Of a stretch of DNA of 11,933 nt, positions 6,704 through 11,933 are shown one piece after another. The DNA is from Bryobacterales bacterium (lineage in GTDB: Bacteria > Acidobacteriota > Terriglobia > Bryobacterales > Bryobacteraceae): assembly GCA_003142355.1 (NCBI GenBank), contig PLMF01000236.1:10885-22817 (forward strand). The letters are read 5' to 3'. Positions within the stretch are counted from its first letter, which is position 1, and each line of letters starts with the position of its first letter. Both the position numbers and the translations under genes were made by a program. The notes beneath the pieces are model-generated. The model did not search any database. It worked only from the letters and a program-made list of their open reading frames with translations, and had not been told where the DNA came from.

Positions 6704-6711
6704 GTTCTCCT

Positions 6712-8679
6712 ATGAGATTCACCACTTTAGGATTCGCGTTCGCCTGTTCCATAGGGGCCTTGGCAGCCGGGCAGGGTTGGTGGATGACCGAGCCGATTCG
6801 CTGGATCCAAACCAATCTTCCGGAGACCGACGCGGCGCTCAATCCCCAGAAGTTTGTGGGCCAGGTCGCCGATTACGACGGGAATGTTCTGTTGATGACC
6901 ATGGGTGGAATCTCGGCGTACTATCCGAGTCAGGTCCAGTATCACTACGTGAGTCCCTACATTCCCAAAGGGCATGATACGTTTGGCGAGGTGCTGCGCG
7001 AGGCGCATGCGCGACACATCCGCATTGTCGGACGATTCGATTTCAGCAAGGCCCACAAGGATGTTTTCGATGCGCACCCGGAGTGGTTCTTCAAGAAAGC
7101 CGGCGGAACGCCAGCGCCCTACAACGGCCTCTATCAGGCTTGTATCAACGGCGGCTGGTACCGGGAGAAGGGCGTCGAGATACTGACCGAAGCGCTCGAG
7201 CGCTACGACGTGGACGGCCTGTTCTTCAACATGTTCGACAATCCCGCGGCCGACTACAGCGGACATCCGCTGGGTCTGTGCCATTGCGACAACTGCAAGC
7301 GCTTGTTCCGGGCCCGCTTCGGCCGCGATCTTCCCGATGAGCCGGATCGGGACTATCGGGATTTCATGCGCGACAGCAGCCGCACCATGTCCGAAACGAT
7401 CGCCAGGCTGATCAGGACTAAACGGCCGAAAGCCGCCCTGGTGGGAACTTCGCCCGACATCGGCGACATCGTGTTCTCCGAATCGAACACCGCGGTTCGC
7501 CGGCCGCTTCCGCTTTGGCCCTACGCGTCGAGCGACAACGTCAATCGCGCGCGCAACACCTATCCCGATAAGATGGCCATCAACCAGTGCATGTCGTTTA
7601 TCGACTATGCGTGGCGGTTCTCCGTGGTTCCGCAGGAGGAAATCCGTACCCGCCTGTGGCAGAACGTGGCGAATGGCGGAGGGGCGGCGTTCAATGTTCA
7701 CAGCACGCTCGAGCAGGACGATCGCACCGCGCTCGAAGCCATGCGTCCCATCTACCACTGGCTCAAAGAACACGGCGAGTATTTTGTCGGCCAGGAAAGT
7801 GAAGCGCGCGTGCTTCTTTTGGGCGGCGGCGCGCGCGGGTTCCATGCCTCCGAGGAGGCCTATCGAGGCATGTTTCGACTGCTGGCCGAGGAACACATCC
7901 CGTTCGGCGTGGTCGATAATCTCGACTGGATCGGCAGGCGCGATGTCGACCTGGTGATTGCTCCGGGCGAAGTGCCGCCGGCCTTCGAGCCGTATGTCAA
8001 GAATGGCGGACACGTCATTGTCGCCGGTTCCGTCGCCCCGCCTTTCGATATGGGCACGGTGGTCAAACTCTGGAAGGACCCGGACGGCGCGTATTTCCGC
8101 GTTCGCGATCACGCCATATTTCCCTCGCTCAACAGCATCGACGTCGTGTTCTTCTATGGCGACTATCTGGAGGTTGACGCGAAGGGGCCGCTGACACTGA
8201 TCCCTCCGTCGCTCTACGGGCCGCCCGAACTGGTGAAGGTAGGCTGGAAAGATACCAATGCCCCCGGCCTGATCTTCAAGGATTACGGATCGGGCAAAGT
8301 CGCGTGGCTGCCGTGGGACTTGGGCAGCTTGTATTACAGGCATAGTTCCGAAGCGCACGCCGGATTGATGCGTGACTTGATCGATCGGCTATTGCCGAAC
8401 GGACGGCAATTGAAAACCAACGCGCATCCGCTGGTGGAAATCACCCTCATGCGTCAGAAGAATCGCACCCTGATGCACTTCATCAACATCTCGGGCCATT
8501 CGCAGACTGCGTATTTCAGCGCCGTTCCCATGACGGACATCAAAGTCCAGGTCAAGGGCACGTTCCGGTCGGCGCGCGCCATCCGGGCGGGCCGGACCAT
8601 CGCGCTGGCCCGCGCGGGCGAGTACACTACGTTTGCGCTCCCCTCTTTGAAGGAATACGAGTTGGTAGAGCTGCAATAG
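6712..8679 (+). CDS. Secreted putative glycoside hydrolase (TIM barrel plus glutamine-amidotransferase-like domain)
   Basis: The frame is open from further upstream, but the ATG at 6712 gives a proper signal peptide (MRFTTLGFAFACSIGALAAG, cleavage near residue 20) and a 655-residue protein. The first part (about 22-350) looks like a TIM-barrel hydrolase of the hypothetical GHL6/alpha-amylase-like group. Marks are HPEWFF (122-127), DGLFFNMFD (168-176) and a CxCxxC element (C190, C192, C195) before KRLFRARFGRDLP. From about 364 (ARVLLLGGGARGF, later VKNGGHVIVAG) a domain like the amidotransferase-fold trimerisation domain of GH42 beta-galactosidases follows, then a beta-rich C terminus. The substrate is unknown; kduD upstream suggests uronate-containing glycans. 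No ribosome binding site is visible, since the REP-like element ends 8 bases before the start. The stop is 20 bases before the next gene. Confidence 0.82.
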   Translation: MRFTTLGFAFACSIGALAAGQGWWMTEPIRWIQTNLPETDAALNPQKFVGQVADYDGNVLLMTMGGISAYYPSQVQYHYVSPYIPKGHDTFGEVLREAHARHIRIVGRFDFSKAHKDVFDAHPEWFFKKAGGTPAPYNGLYQACINGGWYREKGVEILTEALERYDVDGLFFNMFDNPAADYSGHPLGLCHCDNCKRLFRARFGRDLPDEPDRDYRDFMRDSSRTMSETIARLIRTKRPKAALVGTSPDIGDIVFSESNTAVRRPLPLWPYASSDNVNRARNTYPDKMAINQCMSFIDYAWRFSVVPQEEIRTRLWQNVANGGGAAFNVHSTLEQDDRTALEAMRPIYHWLKEHGEYFVGQESEARVLLLGGGARGFHASEEAYRGMFRLLAEEHIPFGVVDNLDWIGRRDVDLVIAPGEVPPAFEPYVKNGGHVIVAGSVAPPFDMGTVVKLWKDPDGAYFRVRDHAIFPSLNSIDVVFFYGDYLEVDAKGPLTLIPPSLYGPPELVKVGWKDTNAPGLIFKDYGSGKVAWLPWDLGSLYYRHSSEAHAGLMRDLIDRLLPNGRQLKTNAHPLVEITLMRQKNRTLMHFINISGHSQTAYFSAVPMTDIKVQVKGTFRSARAIRAGRTIALARAGEYTTFALPSLKEYELVELQ

Positions 8680-8686
8680 GGACTTT

Positions 8687-8692
8687 GGGAGG
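8687..8692 (+). promoter_or_regulatory. Ribosome binding site fixing the start of the ADP-ribosylglycohydrolase-like gene
   Basis: GGGAGG lies 7 bases before the ATG at 8700. It rules out the in-frame TTG at 8685, which overlaps it. Confidence 0.75.
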
Positions 8693-8699
8693 TTCCACC

Positions 8700-9893
8700 A
8701 TGGATCGTCGTCGGTTCCTGCATCAGACCGCGCTCATGCCTGCCGCGGCGTACGCGGCTTCCAGTTCAGCCACCGCATCGCCAGCCGGGCAGGGAGGGGG
8801 CGGCAACGTCGGCTTGCGGGAGAAGTTTTTCGGCTGCATCGCCGGCCTCCACGTCGGCTCAGCGCTTAAAGGGCCATGCGAGGGCTGGGCTTGGCAGGAC
8901 ATCCAGGCAAAATACGGCACCATTGACCGGATGATCGGCTATCAGGATTATCACAACGGCTGGAATCGCGAGCCGGGAACCACCGAGGACGGCGTCGAGC
9001 GATCGAAAATGATGACCACTGCGATCGTCGAGAAGAAGGATCGGGTGACCGCAGAAGACGTCCGCGCGATCTGGGTCCGGGACATGAAACCCGAAGCGGC
9101 GAGCATGATCTCGGAACCGTTCGAAGGGGTGCTGCTGGCGATGGCCAGGTCCGGCATCCCGGCTTGTGACATTGGCAGGTACTGCGACTACGCGGGGCTG
9201 GTCTCCATGTCGCGCTCCTGCCAACCGATCGCGTTGATCAACGCCGGCAATATCGACGGCGCCGTGGAGGACGTGTTCGAGGTCGGGCAGCTCTATCAGA
9301 CCACCAACAGCCGGGGCCTGCAGTGGGCTGCCGTCACGGGGATCGCGATTGCCTCGGCCACCAAGCCGGGAGCGACGGTCGACAGCGTGATCGGCGACAT
9401 TCTCAAAGGCCACCCGCGATTCTCGAATAGAGGCGGCGCGACCAGCCAGATGCCGGTAGTTGCCGAGATCGAGCGGGCGCTGGAACTCACGAAGAACTGC
9501 AAGGACTTCCGGGAAATGCGTGTGGCGTTCGACGCGGTCTACAACGGCCAGGGCATGGCGTACGCCGCGGCCTACGCCAACGAGGTGGTCACCAAGGCCG
9601 TGTGCGTCTTCCACATGTGCAAAGGGAACACCAAGGAGGCCATGATCTCCGGGGTGAACATGGGCCGCGATACGGACTGTCTGGCGGCAACGGCCTCCGG
9701 AATTTCCGGCGCTCTCACCGGAGCGAGTTCGATTCCGGACGAGTGGTTCAAGCAAGTCGATTATGCGACTACGAAGATGCCGGTCACAAACAGCCGGAGA
9801 ACCGTGCGGCAAAGCGCCGACGGTCTGTACGAAGCCTTCCAGGCGCGGCTCCGCAAGATGCGGAGTTATGTCGGGGAGATGGAAAAGGCATGA
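8700..9893 (+). CDS. Tat-exported ADP-ribosylglycohydrolase-fold protein
   Basis: The 397-residue product begins MDRRRFLHQTALMPAAAYA, a twin-arginine-like signal (RRxFL plus an Ala-rich segment), so it is probably exported folded, with metal already bound. The mature part fits the ADP-ribosylglycohydrolase (DraG/ARH) fold: FFGCIAGLHVGSALKGPCEG (43-62) at the entry helix, a first metal-site element TTEDG (94-98) where family members usually read T-D-D, and the second element MGRDTDCLAATASG with D324 and D326. Known family members hydrolyse ADP-ribose linkages on proteins in the cytoplasm with two magnesium ions. An exported version beside sugar-degradation genes more likely acts on another N- or O-glycoside; this is inference. 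It follows the secreted hydrolase by 20 bases and is probably in the same operon. Confidence 0.88.
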   Translation: MDRRRFLHQTALMPAAAYAASSSATASPAGQGGGGNVGLREKFFGCIAGLHVGSALKGPCEGWAWQDIQAKYGTIDRMIGYQDYHNGWNREPGTTEDGVERSKMMTTAIVEKKDRVTAEDVRAIWVRDMKPEAASMISEPFEGVLLAMARSGIPACDIGRYCDYAGLVSMSRSCQPIALINAGNIDGAVEDVFEVGQLYQTTNSRGLQWAAVTGIAIASATKPGATVDSVIGDILKGHPRFSNRGGATSQMPVVAEIERALELTKNCKDFREMRVAFDAVYNGQGMAYAAAYANEVVTKAVCVFHMCKGNTKEAMISGVNMGRDTDCLAATASGISGALTGASSIPDEWFKQVDYATTKMPVTNSRRTVRQSADGLYEAFQARLRKMRSYVGEMEKA

Positions 9894-9906
9894 CCGTGGT
9901 CGCGCC

Positions 9907-9951
9907 GCCGGGCGAGGCACCCCCCCCTCACAAACGCGTGCCTCGCGCGGC
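9907..9951. terminator. Strong hairpin between convergent genes
   Basis: GCGAGGCAC (9912-9920) pairs with GTGCCTCGC (9938-9946); after one mismatch 9907-9910 pairs with 9948-9951, making 13 of 14 pairs around a 17-base C-rich loop. It starts 13 bases after the stop of the ADP-ribosylglycohydrolase-like gene and overlaps the last codons of the convergent 80-residue gene. It probably ends transcription or protects 3' ends from both sides. No U-tract is present, so factor-independent termination is not certain. Confidence 0.5.
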
Positions 9952-10170
9952 TTGTCCGGCCATTAGAAACGTACTGGGATATCTCCCATTGCCACACAGT
10001 TTGAAGGTTCCGAAGTCTTTATACCAGTCGCCGTCGGGCACGTCGGGATCTTGCGTTTTCCATTCAGCCAAGTCGAATAGATCTTCCTCGGAGATTTTCC
10101 GTTCCTTTGCCCGGTCGCGCAGATGCGCCCACTTCTCTCTGGGCAGCCGTTCCCACTGTATCTTCGGCAT
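9928..10170 (-). CDS. Unrecognised 80-residue protein, candidate toxin partner of the RHH protein
   Basis: I cannot place this in a named family. The first half (about 1-45) is charged and looks helical (REKWAHLRDRAKERKISEEDLFDLAEW). The second half is compact and probably beta-rich, with WYKDFGTFKLCGNGRYPSTFLMAGQ and a single cysteine. It follows the RHH gene by 3 bases on the same strand, the order antitoxin then partner seen in many type II toxin-antitoxin operons, and its size and basic character fit a small toxin. Its ribosome site would lie in the end of the RHH gene (GTTGAAG before ATG), implying translational coupling. Its coding region is less GC-rich than its neighbours. The C-terminal codons overlap a strong hairpin. 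It could instead be a co-factor with no toxic activity. Confidence 0.65.
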   Translation of the reverse strand: MPKIQWERLPREKWAHLRDRAKERKISEEDLFDLAEWKTQDPDVPDGDWYKDFGTFKLCGNGRYPSTFLMAGQAARGTRL

Positions 10171-10173
10171 GCT

Positions 10174-10497
10174 TCAACGGCCCAGTATCAAAGCGCGGAA
10201 CTCGTCGACCAGCCTATCCTCTTGTTTCGGATCGTCGTCGGCGAGATTCTCTTTCAATCTCTTGAAGAATTCCCGCTTTCGATCCTCCTGACTCACCAGG
10301 CCCAAGCGGACGAGCGCGGCAATCGCCTTGCTCATACTCGTGTCAACCGTTTCGGCGTACCGTTCCACTTGGTTGGCGATCACGGGCGGAAGCGCGACGC
10401 TGTACCGTGGTTCAGTTTTGCCCGGGCGGCCCGCCTTGAATCTGCGCCGGCCGGCATCCCGGCCACGCTTCGACGTGATTGCTTCCGAATGAGGCAT
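10174..10497 (-). CDS. Ribbon-helix-helix DNA-binding protein, probable antitoxin or autorepressor
   Basis: The 107-residue product has a basic, disordered N terminus (1-29, with RGRDAGRRRFKAGRPGK). A ribbon-helix-helix core follows (about 30-68): the strand PRYSVALP, helix PVIANQVERYAETV, then TSMSKAIAALVRLGLV, matching the CopG/Arc/MetJ superfamily. The C-terminal tail (70-107) is charged and helical, as in antitoxins that wrap a toxin partner. RHH proteins bind DNA as dimers through the strand pair, in tandem on short half-sites. Three such half-sites overlap this gene's own start, suggesting autoregulation. The long basic N-terminal arm is unusual for a plain antitoxin and may add DNA contacts. 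The gene lies on an island of lower GC with the 80-residue gene. Confidence 0.8.
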   Translation of the reverse strand: MPHSEAITSKRGRDAGRRRFKAGRPGKTEPRYSVALPPVIANQVERYAETVDTSMSKAIAALVRLGLVSQEDRKREFFKRLKENLADDDPKQEDRLVDEFRALILGR

Positions 10498-10526
10498 ATA
10501 TGGTCAGAATGCCTCACAATGCATCA
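10490..10526. promoter_or_regulatory. Candidate RHH operator with three phased half-sites over the start of the RHH gene
   Basis: TGAGGCAT (10490-10497) is the exact inverse of ATGCCTCA (10509-10516), and ATGCATCA (10519-10526) repeats the latter with one mismatch. The wider ten-base units 10508-10517 and 10518-10527 are adjacent and match at 9 of 10 bases. Half-site centres fall about 19 and 10 bases apart, near whole helical turns, as expected for RHH dimers side by side. The first half-site includes the start codon. On the minus strand a weak promoter can be drawn (TTGCAA at 10535-10530, CATTCT at 10511-10506) with the half-sites in and after it. Confidence 0.5.
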
Positions 10527-10546
10527 CTATTGCAAGTTATGGCCTC

Positions 10547-10561
10547 AGGCCCCCCTGGCCT
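10547..10561 (-). terminator. Small hairpin at the end of the prepilin peptidase gene
   Basis: AGGCC (10547-10551) and GGCCT (10557-10561) form a 5-bp stem with a 5-base loop, reaching the stop codon of the minus-strand gene. It is short and has no U-tract, so support is weak. Confidence 0.2.
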
Positions 10562-11379
10562 CACAGCCCCCCGTACCACCCCAGTATCCTCGGCCCCACG
10601 ATGGCCGTTGCCAGTGCGGCGGCGCCTAGAAACGTGCCGAAAGGCAACTCGTAGGTCGAGGCGTCCTTGCCGGTAGCCTTGATGTACCCGTAGCCCAGAA
10701 CCGAGCCGCAGATCGAGCCGATAATCAGCGTGAGCAACGCTCCGCGCATACCCAGAAAACTGCCGACCATGGCGATCAGCTTCACGTCGCCGAAACCCAG
10801 TCCTTCGCGGTGGCGCACCTTGTAATAAAGCCAGCCGCCGCCCCATAGAACCAGCGCCGGCAGCAGCGCGCCGCACACCGACTCAGCCAGGGATTGCACG
10901 GTGCCCGCCAACTCCACGCCGAAGACCCACAGCAGCGCGCTGGCGGTGATGTCCGGCACCGCTACGAACAGCGCAAACACGAATCCGGCGGCCGCGCCGC
11001 CCATCGTCAGTTCGTCGGGCAGGATGCGCTTCTCCAGGTCGCAGAACATGAGCGCCACCAGCATGGCGGTGAAGACACACATCTTGATCGCGCCAGCCGT
11101 CGGTCCAAGCGTGAACACGAAATAGAAAAACAGCAGCCCGGTGATCAGCTCTACTAGTGGATAGCGCGCGGAAATGCGCTTGCCGCAATGCCGGCAGCGG
11201 CCTCTCAGCACCGCATAACTGACCAGCGGGATATTGTCGTACCAGACGATGGTCTTCCGGCACCGGACGCAGTGCGAGCGCGGCTTCACCACCGAACGGC
11301 CGCGCGGCCACCGGTGAATGCACACATTCAGAAAACTGCCGGCCAACAAGCCGAAGAAGAACGCGAGAATGGCTTCCAT
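10561..11379 (-). CDS. pilD: Type IV prepilin peptidase with N-methylase domain (PilD/GspO type)
   Basis: The 272-residue polytopic membrane protein is the full-length bifunctional enzyme that cuts the leader from type IV pilin-like precursors and methylates the new N-terminal residue. The N-terminal domain shows GSFLNVCIHRWP (14-25) and the two zinc-binding CxxC pairs (C37/C40 and C62/C65) around YDNIPLVSYAVLRG. The peptidase part has the two catalytic aspartates D114 (FCDLEKRILPDELT) and D198 (GFGDVKL), and ends with the typical LPFGTFLG segment. Its ATG overlaps the TAA of the upstream glycosyltransferase gene (TAATG), so translation is coupled. No pilus structural genes are present in the window. 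The name rests on family features; GspO or ComC roles cannot be excluded. Confidence 0.95.
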   Translation of the reverse strand: MEAILAFFFGLLAGSFLNVCIHRWPRGRSVVKPRSHCVRCRKTIVWYDNIPLVSYAVLRGRCRHCGKRISARYPLVELITGLLFFYFVFTLGPTAGAIKMCVFTAMLVALMFCDLEKRILPDELTMGGAAAGFVFALFVAVPDITASALLWVFGVELAGTVQSLAESVCGALLPALVLWGGGWLYYKVRHREGLGFGDVKLIAMVGSFLGMRGALLTLIIGSICGSVLGYGYIKATGKDASTYELPFGTFLGAAALATAIVGPRILGWYGGL

Positions 11380-11933
11380 TATGCAAGCACCTGCCGGTAA
11401 ACTTCCATGGTACGGCGAACCATGTGGTCCACGGTGAAACGCTCCATCACGGTCCGGCGCGCCGCATCGCCCATGCGCCGCGCGAAAGCGGGGTCGTCCA
11501 GCAGTAGGCGCACAGCCGCCGCGATGGCTTGTGGCGTATTGTCCACCAGCAGGCCGCTCTCGCCGTGGCGGATGATCTCGGGCAGCCCGCCCACGTTGCT
11601 CGCTACCACGGGTACGCCCGCCGACATCGCCAGCAGCGCGCCCGACCCGAGCCCTTCGCTGTGCGTGATGTAAACCAAGACCGCGGCGTCGCGGAGGTCG
11701 TGCTCCAGATCGCTCGAGAGTTTCAACTCCACCCCCGCCAGCCTGGCGGCTTCCACGGCCAGCGGAGCGCCCTTGCGGGGATCGCCGGCGTTCGCCGGGG
11801 CCACTACGTTCGAGCCGCGCGCGGCCTCGAGCAGCGGAACGCCGTCGTAAACCACCGCGATCTTCTCTTCCGCCACGCCTCCGGCCACCAGAACCGACTT
11901 CACAAACTCCGACACCGCCAGGTACGCGCGGCA
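11379..11933 (-). CDS. Glycosyltransferase family 4 (GT-B), C-terminal part (runs off the right edge)
   Basis: The frame is open from the right edge, so the N-terminal domain is outside; 184 residues are visible. They begin CRAYLAVSEFVKSVLVAGG, with the VAEEKIAVVYDGV linker typical of GT4 enzymes, then DPRKGAPLAVEAA and the donor-binding region SEGLGSGALLAMSAGVPVVASNVGGLPEII with GESGLLVDN. GT4 enzymes add sugars from nucleotide donors to lipids or polysaccharides at the cytoplasmic membrane face. The E-x7-E motif that normally contacts the donor has only its first glutamate; the second position is leucine. The GTG at 11915 is internal, not a start. The stop overlaps the pilD start by one base. 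Donor and acceptor are unknown. Confidence 0.9.
   Translation of the reverse strand, partial: CRAYLAVSEFVKSVLVAGGVAEEKIAVVYDGVPLLEAARGSNVVAPANAGDPRKGAPLAVEAARLAGVELKLSSDLEHDLRDAAVLVYITHSEGLGSGALLAMSAGVPVVASNVGGLPEIIRHGESGLLVDNTPQAIAAAVRLLLDDPAFARRMGDAARRTVMERFTVDHMVRRTMEVYRQVLA

Noticed and set aside
6439..6711. Upstream in-frame extension of the secreted hydrolase gene
   Set aside because: It runs through the end of kduD and the palindromic element; the start at 6712 gives a clean signal peptide.
6727..8358. Minus-strand open frame of 543 codons over the secreted hydrolase gene
   Set aside because: Antisense shadow; no motif, no ribosome site, and the plus strand encodes a coherent secreted enzyme.
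8685..8699. TTG start for the ADP-ribosylglycohydrolase-like gene
   Set aside because: The TTG overlaps the Shine-Dalgarno GGGAGG; the ATG at 8700 is correctly spaced and begins the Tat signal.
8859..9920. Minus-strand open frame of 353 codons over the ADP-ribosylglycohydrolase-like gene
   Set aside because: Shadow with no recognisable domain, opposite a gene with complete family motifs.
10561..11379. Second open frames inside the pilD gene, including a 167-codon minus-strand frame
   Set aside because: Frame-shifted shadows of the prepilin peptidase, without motifs.
1..11933. CRISPR arrays, tRNA or rRNA genes, insertion sequences with transposase
   Set aside because: No regularly spaced repeats, no tRNA cloverleaf or rRNA core sequence and no transposase or integrase motifs were found by reading both strands.

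Overview
The window looks like chromosomal DNA of an Acidobacteriota bacterium, most likely from the Solibacter/Bryobacter side of the phylum. The evidence is high GC with strong GC3 bias (it opens long false antisense frames), a secreted von Willebrand factor A protein of the type expanded in acidobacteria, and many secreted or sugar-active enzymes. Taxonomy is inferred from gene content only. No RNA gene, CRISPR array, transposase or integrase was seen. The longest gene-free stretch is 2754-3013 (260 bases); it holds a cluster of hairpins and a promoter.

Layout. Positions 1-398 (minus) carry the N-terminal part of a Gfo/Idh/MocA sugar-type dehydrogenase. It diverges across a small inverted repeat from a short membrane protein (434-766) and a rhomboid protease (820-1557). 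Next come the acidobacterial VWA protein (1617-2753), the hairpin cluster, a single-domain response regulator (3014-3457), an exported NagZ-type GH3 glycosidase (3477-5297) and a short A24 prepilin-peptidase-like protein (5319-5876). KduD (5883-6644) follows after 6 bases. A 59-base REP-like palindrome then separates KduD from a secreted putative glycoside hydrolase (6712-8679), which is followed by a Tat-type exported ADP-ribosylglycohydrolase-fold protein (8700-9893).

On the minus strand lie a compact two-gene unit of lower GC (9928-10497) and a two-gene cell-envelope unit (10561-11933). The first is a ribbon-helix-helix DNA-binding protein followed after 3 bases by an unrecognised 80-residue protein. 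It has a repeated half-site operator over its start and looks like a toxin-antitoxin-type cassette. The second is a GT4 glycosyltransferase (cut by the window edge) whose stop overlaps the start of a full-length type IV prepilin peptidase.

How the genes fit together. KduD, the secreted hydrolase, the exported ADP-ribosylglycohydrolase-like protein, the GH3 enzyme and the Gfo/Idh/MocA dehydrogenase suggest breakdown of uronate-rich or amino-sugar polymers, with extracytoplasmic cleavage and cytoplasmic redox steps. This is inference from families and proximity. The most novel-looking item is the RHH/80-residue pair. Also notable are likely very short mRNA leaders upstream of several genes, degenerate motifs in the VWA and GT4 proteins, and two REP-like hairpin clusters.
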